Source: DAIUCA01 sp964613675 (GTDB lineage: Bacteria > Pseudomonadota > Gammaproteobacteria > Competibacterales > Competibacteraceae). From it: a DNA stretch of 21,861 bases. Numbering within the stretch: the stretch's first letter is position 1; every line of letters starts with the position of its first letter. Location: contig CAZTIH010000034.1 in NCBI GenBank assembly GCA_964613675.1, positions 1 through 21,861 of the forward strand, read 5' to 3'. A program made the position numbers and the translations under genes. The notes beneath the pieces are model-generated. The model worked only from the letters and a program-made list of their open reading frames with translations. It did no database searches and was not told where the DNA came from. This document shows, piece by piece, positions 1 through 8,001 of the stretch.

Positions 1-1401
1 ATGCAAATCGCCCAGGTGCTGGCGGGCTACAGTCTTGGCGGGGCGGATTTGCTGCGGCGGGCGATGGGGAAGAAAAAACCCGAGGAAATGGCAAAACAGC
101 GCCAGATTTTTAACGACGGCGCGCAAAAGTTTGGCGTGGACAGCACGGTCGCCAATGAAATTTTTGACTTGATGGAGAAATTTGCTGGCTACGGCTTTAA
201 CAAATCCCACTCAGCAGCCTACGCAGTGTTGACCTACCAAACGGCGTGGCTAAAAGCGCATTACAAAGCCGATTTTATGGCCGCCGTGCTGTCGTCCGAT
301 ATGGATAAGACGGACAAGGTGATGGTAGCGGTGGAGGACTGTCGTCGCCTCAAACTCACCCTTTTGCCGCCCTCGGTGAACGTTTCGCAGTACCCTTTTT
401 TTGCCGTGGACCCGAAAACCATTCGCTATGGCCTCGGGGCGATTAAGGGGATGGGGGAAGAACCCGCCACGCTCATCGTGCGAGAACGGGAAAAAAACGG
501 GCCTTTTAAGGATTTATTTGATTTTTGTCGCCGCTTGGATAGTCGCAAAATCACGCGCCGTACCCTCGAAGGACTCGTTTACGCGGGGGCGTTTGATGAG
601 TTTCAGCTCAATCGTCCGACCCTGTTTCATGGCCTTGAAAGTGCGCTGAACTACGCCGAAAAAGCGCGCCAAAACCGCCACCAAGTGAGTCTCTTCGGAG
701 AAGAAACCGCCGTCCTACAACCCGAACTCAAGCCCTATCCCGAAAATTCCTTACTCGAACGCCTACAAAACGAACAAAGTGCTTTGGGATTATTTCTATC
801 AGGTCACCCTTTGGATCAATTTTCTGAGGAACTGAAAGAATTAACCGATTATTCCTTACAGCAAGTCTTAAATCCCCAAAGTTTCCCTAAAACCGTCTCT
901 GTTGCGGCGCTATTGACCGATATTCGCCCCAAAACCGATAAACAGGGCCGTAAAATGGCATTCATTACGGTCAGTGATGCCTGTACCCAAGCCGAATTGC
1001 GCTTAAATGCGGATTGTTTTGAAAGCACGACCTTAACGGCAGGGCGGGTCGTCATTCTCAAGGGAGAAATTAAAAAAGACAGTTATACCCAACGACCCGA
1101 TTTTTTTATCAAGCAAATCAAAATGTTAGACGATTTTTTGGCAACGGTTCCCCGAATCAACCTCATTTTGTGCCCAACACCGCCCGTCGAGCTGCCCCAA
1201 AAGCTGCGCGAACTGCTGCAACCCCATTGGACCCCGGACGGTTGCGCGGTACGACTGCGGTATCAAAATGATTACGCAAAGGCGGTGTTGCAGTTGCGCG
1301 ACCGATTGCGTCTGAATACGCAGTTGCTCGTGGCCCTTAAACAACTCGATGGCATCCAAAAGGTTCGCCCGATTTACTCAAAAGAAACCGAAAACAGGTG
1401 A
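1..1401 (+). CDS. dnaE: DNA polymerase III subunit alpha, C-terminal part (5' end outside window)
   Basis: Catalytic subunit of the replicative DNA polymerase. The reading frame is open at the left edge, and the first ATG corresponds to an internal methionine of DnaE, so only the last 466 of roughly 1,150 residues are present. Visible are the end of the polymerase/fingers region (AMGKKKPEEM at 21-30, FAGYGFNKSHSAAY at 61-74), a helix-hairpin-helix segment (about 140-200), a clamp-binding pentapeptide QVSLF at 228-232, an OB-fold (about 298-375) and a C-terminal region that in the family contacts tau. The PHP and palm parts lie upstream, out of view. The stop is TGA at 1399-1401, and glmM starts 3 nt later, so the two are probably co-transcribed. 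Confidence 0.97.
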   Translation: MQIAQVLAGYSLGGADLLRRAMGKKKPEEMAKQRQIFNDGAQKFGVDSTVANEIFDLMEKFAGYGFNKSHSAAYAVLTYQTAWLKAHYKADFMAAVLSSDMDKTDKVMVAVEDCRRLKLTLLPPSVNVSQYPFFAVDPKTIRYGLGAIKGMGEEPATLIVREREKNGPFKDLFDFCRRLDSRKITRRTLEGLVYAGAFDEFQLNRPTLFHGLESALNYAEKARQNRHQVSLFGEETAVLQPELKPYPENSLLERLQNEQSALGLFLSGHPLDQFSEELKELTDYSLQQVLNPQSFPKTVSVAALLTDIRPKTDKQGRKMAFITVSDACTQAELRLNADCFESTTLTAGRVVILKGEIKKDSYTQRPDFFIKQIKMLDDFLATVPRINLILCPTPPVELPQKLRELLQPHWTPDGCAVRLRYQNDYAKAVLQLRDRLRLNTQLLVALKQLDGIQKVRPIYSKETENR

Positions 1402-1404
1402 TTT

Positions 1405-2766
1405 ATGACCGATTCTCGCCAATATTTTGGCACTGACGGCATTCGCGGACGGGTTGGAGAGGCCCCGATTACGCCCGAATTTATGCTGAAACTCGGCTTT
1501 GCCATCGGCACCGCATTACAAACCGCACCGCGCCGTAAAGTCTTGATTGGTAAGGATACGCGCCTCTCAAATTACATGTTTGAATCGGCGATAGAGGCGG
1601 GACTGGCCGCTGCGGGCATGAATGTCGCGTTACTTGGCCCAATGCCCACGCCGGCGATTGCTTATCTCACCCGCACCCTCCACGGCGCGGCGGGCGTCGT
1701 GATTAGCGCGTCGCACAATCCCCATCACGATAATGGCGTGAAACTCTTCGGCGCGGATGGCATGAAGTTGCCCGATGCCCAGGAAATAGCCATTGAAACG
1801 GCCCTCGCGGCGCCGCTGACCCTCTGCAATCCCGCGCATATTGGCCGCGCCGAACGCATTCACGATGCCCCCGGGCGTTACATCGAATTTTGCAAGGGAA
1901 CAGTGAACCATCAGACGGATTTAAGTGGATTAAAGCTGGTGGTGGACTGTGCTCACGGTGCGACTTACCACATCGCGCCCCATGTGTTTACGGAGTTGGG
2001 GGCCAAAGTTCATGCCATTGGCGTACACCCCGACGGGCTGAATATCAATTTAGGTTATGGTTCGACGCAGCCCGCCGCCTTAATTGCGGCCGTGCAAGCG
2101 CAACAGGCGGATTTGGGGATTGCCTTCGACGGGGACGGCGACCGATTGCTCATGGTGGATCGTCACGGACGCACCTTTGATGGCGATGATCTGTTATTCG
2201 TGATCGCGACGGCACGACAACAGGCGGGAAAACCGGTGACGGCGGTGGTCGGGACGCAAATGAGCAATTTAGGCCTCGAACAAGCGTTGCAGCGGCGCAA
2301 CATCGGCTTGCATCGCGCTGCTGTGGGCGACCGTTTCGTCTTGGAACAACTCATTCAACGGGGACTTCAATGGGGAGGCGAGAACTCGGGACATTTGATT
2401 TGTCTCGATAAAACGACGACGGGAGATGGCATTATCTCGGCGTTACAGATTTTAGCCGCGTTGGTGTCGCAGGAGCGTGAATTAGCCGAATTAACTGCTG
2501 AAGTCACTAAATATCCGCAAGTGATGCGCAATGTCCCGTTAATGCGCAAAATCCGTTTAGCCGATTACCCTCAGCTTTTGCAAACTGTATCGTTAATGGA
2601 GACCGAATTAGCTCATCGGGGCCGCATTTTATTGCGTCCATCGGGGACAGAACCAGTTATTCGCGTGATGGTGGAAGCCGAAAATCTTTCATTAGCGCAA
2701 CAGTACGCTGTCCAACTCGCCCAAGTCGTCGATGAATGCGTTAATCAAAGTTTTATTAATGCCTAA
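1405..2766 (+). CDS. glmM: phosphoglucosamine mutase
   Basis: Interconverts glucosamine-6-phosphate and glucosamine-1-phosphate, the step before UDP-GlcNAc synthesis, and so feeds peptidoglycan and surface polysaccharide. The product has 453 residues, the normal family length. It shows the FGTDGIRG N-terminus (8-15), the catalytic phosphoserine loop ISASHNP (100-106, active Ser 103), the metal-binding DGDGDR (242-247), the sugar-binding GGENSGH (324-330) and the C-terminal phosphate-binding RPSGTEP (411-417). No key residue is missing. The ATG lies 3 nt after the dnaE stop, with a modest ACAGG ribosome-binding sequence inside the dnaE end. Its stop overlaps the next start (TAATG). Confidence 0.97.
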   Translation: MTDSRQYFGTDGIRGRVGEAPITPEFMLKLGFAIGTALQTAPRRKVLIGKDTRLSNYMFESAIEAGLAAAGMNVALLGPMPTPAIAYLTRTLHGAAGVVISASHNPHHDNGVKLFGADGMKLPDAQEIAIETALAAPLTLCNPAHIGRAERIHDAPGRYIEFCKGTVNHQTDLSGLKLVVDCAHGATYHIAPHVFTELGAKVHAIGVHPDGLNINLGYGSTQPAALIAAVQAQQADLGIAFDGDGDRLLMVDRHGRTFDGDDLLFVIATARQQAGKPVTAVVGTQMSNLGLEQALQRRNIGLHRAAVGDRFVLEQLIQRGLQWGGENSGHLICLDKTTTGDGIISALQILAALVSQERELAELTAEVTKYPQVMRNVPLMRKIRLADYPQLLQTVSLMETELAHRGRILLRPSGTEPVIRVMVEAENLSLAQQYAVQLAQVVDECVNQSFINA

Positions 2767-3689
2767 TGAAGGCAGCGAATTACAGCTTACGATTGGGCAT
2801 CGGATTAACGCTTGCTATAGGACTATTTGGCTACAGTGGCTACTTAATCGCAGGCCATTGGGGAACGCTTACTTTTGTCCTCGGGTCGCTCATTTTTTTC
2901 TTGGTTTACCCCTACTTAGTGGCTTGCAGATGGCGTTATTTTTCTCACGCATCCCCCCTCCCTTTGCAACCCATACCTCAATTGAATTGGCTAATTATCG
3001 AATTAAGTCAACGGGCTAATCTGACCGCTGTTCCTCGATTATTTTATGTCCCTTCACGGCATTTTAATGTCATCACGATAACGGTATTTGGACGCCCGAC
3101 TATTTTTATCACTGACGCGCTATTGAGATTGTTGAGATGGCGTGAATTAGGCGCTTTATTGGCTCATGAAATTGCGCTTTTGAAAGCCCCAAATTTTGTC
3201 TTTCTCAATGGATTTTGCGGACTGGCCGTACTGGCTAAATTGATCGCCCTGTTAGCACTCTTCATCTGGCTAATTGAAACGCCCAAATATTCCGCACCGC
3301 TTATGTCATTTCCAACGCTTATTTGGTTTGTGTTGCTGCCAAAGCTCGTGACTCAACTCAGTGCCTTCACTACGCACGCCCTCGTGTTTCAAGCGGACGC
3401 ATTGGCGACCCACTTAACCCACGATCCCAAGGGGTTAATTCGTGGATTGATGATTTTGCAGGGTTATCAAACGTGCCCTTGGGAAGCGACCCCGCAAAGA
3501 GTTGATGGATTAAACGCCTCAACCCCTGTGCGCCAACGTCTTCATCGGTTGGCCGACCTTACCCCCACCCATGCGCCCTACACTGCGTTTCTGGAAACGA
3601 ACGATTTGCCGCTATTTACACTCGAAGCGGGGGTAAATAGGGCGGATTTTTCCGACGAACCTCTGCATTCTTCCCGCGCTTCGGATTAG
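2766..3689 (+). CDS. M48/HtpX-like membrane protein with degenerate zinc site
   Basis: A 307-residue membrane protein with the layout of the M48 (HtpX/Ste24) peptidases: two N-terminal hydrophobic segments (about 9-29 and 35-53), a soluble part, the HExxH region, two further hydrophobic segments (about 146-170 and 182-200) and a FQADA block. The active-site motif reads HEIAL at 134-138, so the second zinc histidine is Leu. The third ligand, the Glu just before FQADA, is Val at 207. In each case a single base change (CTT for CAT, GTG for GAG) separates the codon from the canonical residue. A zinc-dependent protease activity is therefore unlikely; a non-catalytic membrane or quality-control role is an inference. 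Its ATG overlaps the glmM stop by 1 nt, so it is probably translated in the same operon. Confidence 0.7.
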   Translation: MKAANYSLRLGIGLTLAIGLFGYSGYLIAGHWGTLTFVLGSLIFFLVYPYLVACRWRYFSHASPLPLQPIPQLNWLIIELSQRANLTAVPRLFYVPSRHFNVITITVFGRPTIFITDALLRLLRWRELGALLAHEIALLKAPNFVFLNGFCGLAVLAKLIALLALFIWLIETPKYSAPLMSFPTLIWFVLLPKLVTQLSAFTTHALVFQADALATHLTHDPKGLIRGLMILQGYQTCPWEATPQRVDGLNASTPVRQRLHRLADLTPTHAPYTAFLETNDLPLFTLEAGVNRADFSDEPLHSSRASD

Positions 3690-3699
3690 AAACACAACC

Positions 3700-4320
3700 A
3701 TGTCCTATGCTGACCTTGCCCTTGCTGCTCGCCTTTCTTGGGAGCAAACCTTTGACGAACAAGACGATTGGCGTCAGGTCTTCGCCGAACGACGCACATT
3801 AGATCGCACTCCCATTTACGCATGGCTCCACATCCATGCGGACGGGGAGAGTTGGTTAGCAGCAGCAGCGGCAGGAGACCGCCATGCCCAGTGGTTGGCG
3901 GGCTTGTTATGTCAATACGCCTTCGACGATGAACGACAAGCCATTGATTGGTATGAAAAAGCGGCCTTTCAGGAAGATGCAACGGCGGCCTTTGCGTTGA
4001 GCCAATTGATTGTGGGTCTAAATCAAATCAACTGGTTGCAGTATGCCGCCGACCACGGAAATGCGCGGGCGCAGTACACCCTGAGCCGCCATTTTATCAT
4101 GGGGGAGGGTGTGCCAAAGAATCGTCATGAGGGTTTGAAGTGGCTTCGCAAGGCCGCTGAAAACGGTTATCACCAAGCGCAATTTGCATTGGCCAGTCAC
4201 TTCACCAGTCAAGGCGATGGAGAAACTGCGTCGGAGACCGCGTTGTACTGGTACGAAAAAGCCGCCACCCAAGGGCACATTGCGGCCGCACAACAGCTCG
4301 CCGAATTACGTCAACGCTAA
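3700..4320 (+). CDS. Sel1-repeat (TPR-like) protein
   Basis: A 206-residue soluble protein without a signal peptide. From about residue 50 it is made of Sel1-like helical repeats: GDRHAQWLAGLL, then W-Y-EKAAFQEDATAAFAL at 84-100, the near-canonical GNARAQYTLSRHFIMGEGV at 120-138, W-LRKAAENGYHQAQFALA at 148-165 and WYEKAATQGHIAAAQQLA at 184-201. Such repeats usually form a protein-binding solenoid, but the partner cannot be read from the sequence. The first 50 residues match nothing I recognise. It starts 10 nt after the M48-like gene, with no good Shine-Dalgarno sequence before the ATG, so coupled translation is likely. It ends the dnaE-glmM operon, convergent with moaA. Confidence 0.85.
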   Translation: MSYADLALAARLSWEQTFDEQDDWRQVFAERRTLDRTPIYAWLHIHADGESWLAAAAAGDRHAQWLAGLLCQYAFDDERQAIDWYEKAAFQEDATAAFALSQLIVGLNQINWLQYAADHGNARAQYTLSRHFIMGEGVPKNRHEGLKWLRKAAENGYHQAQFALASHFTSQGDGETASETALYWYEKAATQGHIAAAQQLAELRQR

Positions 4321-4334
4321 TTCCGTATTCGTAC

Positions 4335-5324
4335 CTAGCCTCCGGTCACGCTCATGTGGCGAAACAAAACGGGTTGAGCTTGCAAATTAAATTCGTGTCC
4401 CTTGGGTTTGATCTGCATCGCCTCGATGATGGTTTGTTTGAGGCGTTCGTGATCGCCTGGATGGGCGCGCAGCACGGCCCGCAGATCCACTGAATGCTCC
4501 TGTCCCAAACACAATAGTAGCCGTCCTTCCACCGTCACACGTACCCGATTACAGGTGTCGCAAAAATTGTGGCTGTGGGGCGAAATAAACCCGATCCGCG
4601 ACTCAGTCCCAGGGATGCGAAAATAACGCGCTGGTCCACCGGTATTTTCTGTCGTCGGAATCAAAGTGAAATGGCGTTCTAAATCGGCACGAATGGCATC
4701 GCTCGAATAAAACATTTCGGCGCGGTCGTGATCGCCAATTTCGCCCAACGGCATCTCCTCGATGTAACACATATCCATACCGCGTTGGAGAGCAAATTCG
4801 GCGAGCGAAACCACCTCGTCGTCATTGCGATTCTTCATAATCACGGCGTTCAACTTGATGTTTTCAAAGCCGGCATCTTGGGCCGCGTCAATGCCCTGCA
4901 ACACTTTGTCGAGTTCGCCAACGCGGGTGAGCTGCTTGAAACGGTCGGCATTTAGAGAGTCGAGACTAATGTTCAGACGCTTCACGCCAGCAGCACGGAG
5001 CGCATGGGCAAGTTTGGGTAATTGAGAACCGTTCGTCGTCGTCACCAGCTCTTTCAGCCCCTCAAGCTGACCGAGTTGTTGAAATAACCAAAGCACATTT
5101 TTGCGGACGAGGGGTTCGCCCCCGGTGATACGAATTTTGTTGACGCCTAAATCGGTGAAAGCCCGTCCTAATGCGGCGAGTTCTTCGAGGGTTAACACGC
5201 GAGCGCGGGGTAAAAATGTCATGTCCTCCGACATGCAGTAAACGCAACGAAAATCGCAACGGTCAGTGACGGAGAGCCGCACATACGTCACATGCCGCCC
5301 AAATCGGTCAACTAAGGTGGTCAT
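4335..5324 (-). CDS. moaA: GTP 3',8-cyclase (molybdenum cofactor biosynthesis protein MoaA)
   Basis: Radical SAM enzyme that, with MoaC, converts GTP to cyclic pyranopterin monophosphate, the first step of molybdenum cofactor synthesis. The 329-residue product has the N-terminal SAM cluster cysteines C23, C27 and C30 (Cx3Cx2C), ITGGEP at 66-71, the second [4Fe-4S] cluster cysteines C255, C258 and C272 in FCDTCNR...LLLC, and the C-terminal Gly-Gly (328-329) needed for activity in the family. It looks fully functional. A GGGGAG ribosome-binding site lies 9 nt before the ATG. It follows the DUF1244 gene on the same strand by 29 nt. No other moa, moe or mob gene is in the window. Confidence 0.97.
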   Translation of the reverse strand: MTTLVDRFGRHVTYVRLSVTDRCDFRCVYCMSEDMTFLPRARVLTLEELAALGRAFTDLGVNKIRITGGEPLVRKNVLWLFQQLGQLEGLKELVTTTNGSQLPKLAHALRAAGVKRLNISLDSLNADRFKQLTRVGELDKVLQGIDAAQDAGFENIKLNAVIMKNRNDDEVVSLAEFALQRGMDMCYIEEMPLGEIGDHDRAEMFYSSDAIRADLERHFTLIPTTENTGGPARYFRIPGTESRIGFISPHSHNFCDTCNRVRVTVEGRLLLCLGQEHSVDLRAVLRAHPGDHERLKQTIIEAMQIKPKGHEFNLQAQPVLFRHMSVTGG

Positions 5325-5353
5325 AGTTTATTACTCCCCGAATTTTAATGATT

Positions 5354-5656
5354 TTAGTCGGCAGAATGGCCCGTAACGGCTTGAAATTGCGCTTTTTGTT
5401 CTGCCGTGGCAGGGGCTTGATGCAGGGCCTTCCATTGATCGTAGGGCATCCCGTAAACGAGGGTTTTCGCTTCTAATTCAGTCATTTCTATGCCCTGCGT
5501 TTCGGCGGCAGCTTTGTACCATTTGGCGAGGCAGTTACGGCAAAAATTCGCCAAATTCATTAAATCAATGTTTTGCACTTCGGGATGGTCGCGCAGATGC
5601 TGGATCAGTTGGCGAAAAACCGCTGCCTCAATTTCGGTGGTTTGCTGAGAATTCAT
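5354..5656 (-). CDS. DUF1244 family protein
   Basis: A 100-residue soluble protein matching the DUF1244 family in pattern: an N-terminal EAAVFRQLIQHL helix, NIDLMNLANFCRNCLAKW (29-46) with two closely spaced cysteines (C38, C41), and VYGMPYDQWKALHQ (67-80). The family has no established function. The Cys pair could bind a metal, but that is inference. The ATG is preceded by AAGG about 10 nt upstream. It lies 29 nt upstream of moaA on the same strand, so the two may share a transcript. It is divergent from the L,D-transpeptidase-like gene across a 60-bp gap that must hold both promoters; I could not pick out a convincing -35/-10 pair there. Confidence 0.88.
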   Translation of the reverse strand: MNSQQTTEIEAAVFRQLIQHLRDHPEVQNIDLMNLANFCRNCLAKWYKAAAETQGIEMTELEAKTLVYGMPYDQWKALHQAPATAEQKAQFQAVTGHSAD

Positions 5657-5716
5657 GGAACGTTTGCCTTAATTGATTTGATATTCGCGACACTTTTTAC
5701 CGCGATTAGACTGCTA

Positions 5717-6436
5717 ATGAAACTTTTACTGATTTTAAGCTGTTTTTTTTACCTCAGCAGTGCTTATGCAACCCGTACCGTTGAAGATGTCATTTCCCTT
5801 TATGGCCCCGCTGCTGAGGCTCGTTTGCGACCCGATTTTGTTACGGCAGGGGTACAGTACCCTCCCCGTCAAATCGCGTTGTTGGGCTTCAAATTGGAGC
5901 GTCGATTGGAGCTATGGGCGTGGGAGCGGGAACGTTGGCATTACATTCGGACATTTCGCATGGAGGGGGCCAGTGGGCGACCGGGGCCGAAGCTACGGGA
6001 AGGCGACCGCCAGGTGCCAGAGGGGATTTACCGTCTAATTTCGTTCAATCCCAACAGTAGTTTTCATCTTTCCCTCGAAGTGAATTACCCGAATGCGCAC
6101 GACCGTCAACAAGCCCGTCTTGAAAATCGCAGTCGTCTTGGAGGGGATATTTTTATTCACGGCAAAAGCAGTTCTATAGGGTGCATTGCGATTGGCGATC
6201 GTGGCATTGAAGAACTCTTTACGCTGGTCTATCGGACGGGATTAGAGAATGTAGAACTCATTGTGGCCCCTCACGATTTTCGTTGGCGGATGAATCGGCC
6301 AGTGCGTCACGACCTACCCTTGTGGGTGGACAATTTGTACAGCGATTTAAAGCGCGAACTAAGCCGTTTCTACACGCCCGGCGCGCCGTTGTTTTACGAA
6401 GCCGCGAGGCCGACGACCTTCCCTGTTATTCGATAA
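5717..6436 (+). CDS. secreted L,D-transpeptidase (YkuD) family protein, YafK-like
   Basis: A 239-residue exported protein. The chosen ATG begins a clear signal peptide (residues 1-18, LLLILSCFFYLSSAYA, then TRT); a longer in-frame start at 5573 lies inside the divergent DUF1244 gene and would bury it. The mature part carries a compact YkuD active site, GGDIFIHGKSSSIGCIAIGD at 142-161, with His148 and catalytic Cys156. This short His-to-Cys spacing with SSxGC is typical of the YafK (DpaA)-like branch, whose E. coli member removes Braun lipoprotein from peptidoglycan, rather than of classical cross-linking enzymes with SHGC. An action on murein stem peptides in the periplasm is likely; the exact reaction is not shown. 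The signal-peptide codons include a run of eight T (5743-5750). Confidence 0.85.
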   Translation: MKLLLILSCFFYLSSAYATRTVEDVISLYGPAAEARLRPDFVTAGVQYPPRQIALLGFKLERRLELWAWERERWHYIRTFRMEGASGRPGPKLREGDRQVPEGIYRLISFNPNSSFHLSLEVNYPNAHDRQQARLENRSRLGGDIFIHGKSSSIGCIAIGDRGIEELFTLVYRTGLENVELIVAPHDFRWRMNRPVRHDLPLWVDNLYSDLKRELSRFYTPGAPLFYEAARPTTFPVIR

Positions 6437-6470
6437 ATCAACCAAATAGCATCGCCATCAGAAGCAGACA

Positions 6471-7070
6471 TCAGAGAATTCGTTGGATGTACTCGACCCA
6501 CACGATTTCACAGGCACCAGCCCCCGTGTCCGTGCGGGTCATCGAGGTACGCCAGCGCCAGTTCCGCGACACATGATCCACATCGACTAACCGACCGCGA
6601 ATGCGCACTACAGCATCTCTAGGGATGCTCAACAACTCGCGTTCAACCTCGGAATTAGCAGGGATCATGTGCATATTTGCACTGGATCTGATGATCTCTT
6701 GGATCGGAATCGGTAGTTCTCTGCTGTACCAGTAGAAAAACCGACCGCGTTGGGAAATATCAATGTTTTGCAAAACCTCGCTATCGGACATCCTCTGCCA
6801 ACCGAGCGCGAAATCGACGGGTGACAGGACACTTTCGGCATCAAAGCGATACCGAGCAGTGGAAAGTACCCGTGCTTCCAGTTCAAAGTCGGCACGCGGA
6901 GTCAGTCTGAAATCGCCGTGTACCCAGGGAATCGGATTGGAGAGGTTGATCTGTTGCGGTACTTCCGATACCAGCACGCCCGCCCCATGCTTTGGGCTAG
7001 AACTGTTGCCGGCCAGCCAAGCCAGCACCAGTATTGGCGCGATCAGGCCCATTACGGTCGATAAACGCAT
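6471..7070 (-). CDS. conserved exported or membrane-anchored protein, unknown function
   Basis: A 199-residue protein with an N-terminal hydrophobic segment (about residues 7-20) that is either a signal peptide or a membrane anchor. The remainder is predicted to be extracytoplasmic. Striking stretches include LTPRADFELEARVLS, RYRFDAESVLSPVDFALGW, SQRGRFFYWY and a C-terminal DTGAGACEIVWVEYI. This reads like a conserved hypothetical family of gammaproteobacteria, but I know no function and see no catalytic motif. A very strong GGAGGGGAG ribosome-binding site lies 6 nt before the ATG. It sits downstream of the unusual intergenic region at 7099-7243, on the same strand, and is convergent with the L,D-transpeptidase-like gene (34-nt gap). 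Confidence 0.75.
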   Translation of the reverse strand: MRLSTVMGLIAPILVLAWLAGNSSSPKHGAGVLVSEVPQQINLSNPIPWVHGDFRLTPRADFELEARVLSTARYRFDAESVLSPVDFALGWQRMSDSEVLQNIDISQRGRFFYWYSRELPIPIQEIIRSSANMHMIPANSEVERELLSIPRDAVVRIRGRLVDVDHVSRNWRWRTSMTRTDTGAGACEIVWVEYIQRIL

Positions 7071-7098
7071 GATGCGCTCCCCTCCGTTAGGTCGGTTA

Positions 7099-7243
7099 AG
7101 GTGATAAAAAACGCGAATGTGCTTTCTGAAAAGTCTGGCAGGCAGCCGAGGGCCACATAAGGGGCGATTTGGATGCGGATCAGGTTTTCGCTTAGGGAAT
7201 TTTGGAAAGGCAGCGCCTCCAAAAACGCCCCTATCACCTGATC
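7099..7243 (-). promoter_or_regulatory. intergenic region with competing complementary segments (possible structured leader RNA)
   Basis: Within the 190 bp between two - strand genes (7071-7260), one segment can pair with three different partners. GATCAGGT at 7178-7185 is complementary to ACCTGATC at 7236-7243 (8 bp). AGGTGATA at 7099-7106 is complementary to TATCACCT at 7232-7239 (8 bp). AGGGGCG plus TTTGG (7160-7172) is complementary to CCAAA plus CGCCCCT (7219-7232), 12 bp with a small internal loop. A local hairpin TTTTGG-GGC/GCC-CCAAAA spans 7200-7224. The pairings are mutually exclusive, as in a regulatory leader for the gene at 6471-7070, or this is the remnant of a small inverted-repeat element. 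It matches no riboswitch or small RNA that I recognise. The short reading frame through it looks like chance. Confidence 0.4.
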
Positions 7244-7260
7244 AATTCTCGAAAAATCAG

Positions 7261-7905
7261 TTAGTTAACCAACTCATATATGAGCCGCGAACCGCCGACT
7301 TGACTTTCCAATCGCAACCAACGGCGGTCATCGCGGGCATACCACAGTTCAATATCTAACTCTTCTGCACGTAACCGATAGCGTCGTGCGGGGATCTGCT
7401 GCCCCAACAAAGGCAGGGTTTCTTCTCGGATAAACTCAACTTCTGCATTGAGAAATCGACCATCCTGGGGGTTAAGCAGATTGATTTGGGGCTGGGCAAC
7501 CAAACTCGGATTCCAGTAAGCAAAAGTTTTAATGCAGGCAGGCAAATTCTGTTCAACCCCATTCACATTCAACACAAAACGGTCGTTCTGAAGCGTTCCC
7601 AACAGATCAAATTGCTTGCCATTATCATCGGTTTGGGCACGAATTTCCCCTAGACAGCCATCCTGCCAGCGTTCGGTATGGCGGTGGCGATAGCGGTAAA
7701 CATTGATAAATAAGAAACGCACATCGAATTGGGCTTCGCTGTTGACCTGCAACGCTCCCCCCCCGTTTTGCAGATCAAAACGCTGAAAGCCGATTTCGCT
7801 CCCGTCCAATAGTGCGCGGAATTTCCAGTGATCTGCGGGCAGTTCCATTGCCGTTGTGGCCGTCGCAAATGCAGCGAATGCCGTAAATGAAATTGATCGC
7901 AACAC
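7261..7905 (-). CDS. DUF6134 family exported protein
   Basis: A 214-residue protein resembling the DUF6134 family: signal peptide at residues 1-19 (...AAFATATTA, then MELP), FRALLDGSEIGFQRF, the hallmark FDVRFLFINVYRYRHRHTERW at about 60-80, TFAYWNPSL, INLLNPQDGRF, and a C-terminal WLRLES...GGSRLIYEL. The family is periplasmic or outer-surface and of unknown function; a beta-rich fold is likely. The start codon is GTG (7903-7905), with GGAG 7 nt upstream; no in-frame ATG fits better. A run of eight G (- strand, 7757-7764) encodes part of NGGGA. It stands alone between lysS (96-nt gap) and the structured intergenic region. Confidence 0.85.
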   Translation of the reverse strand: MLRSISFTAFAAFATATTAMELPADHWKFRALLDGSEIGFQRFDLQNGGGALQVNSEAQFDVRFLFINVYRYRHRHTERWQDGCLGEIRAQTDDNGKQFDLLGTLQNDRFVLNVNGVEQNLPACIKTFAYWNPSLVAQPQINLLNPQDGRFLNAEVEFIREETLPLLGQQIPARRYRLRAEELDIELWYARDDRRWLRLESQVGGSRLIYELVN

Positions 7906-8001
7906 GATGATTCTCCAATGACTTGTGACTATTAGTTGACGCTTTCAGTAGGAGATTCGTTCGCATTGCCCACACATCTGTCATTGATAAGTTTGCCGTT
8001 T

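Noticed and set aside
5573..5716. Longer in-frame start for the L,D-transpeptidase-like protein.
   Set aside because: It overlaps the well-supported DUF1244 gene on the other strand and would place a clear signal peptide 48 residues inside the protein.
7200..7224. Hairpin TTTTGG...CCAAAA as an intrinsic terminator for the DUF6134 gene.
   Set aside because: On the - strand it is followed by TTCCCTAAGCG rather than a T run, and it competes with longer pairings, so terminator function is not supported.
7052..7237. A 61-codon - strand open frame in the structured intergenic region.
   Set aside because: It has no convincing ribosome-binding site, overlaps the start of the next gene, and its sequence is better explained by inverted repeats than by protein coding.
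7757..7764. Run of eight G in the DUF6134 gene as a third phase-variable tract.
   Set aside because: It is shorter, in frame, and in a gene with no surface-glycan link or frameshift. Eight-base runs also occur at 5743-5750 and 11995-12002, so this length alone is not notable here.
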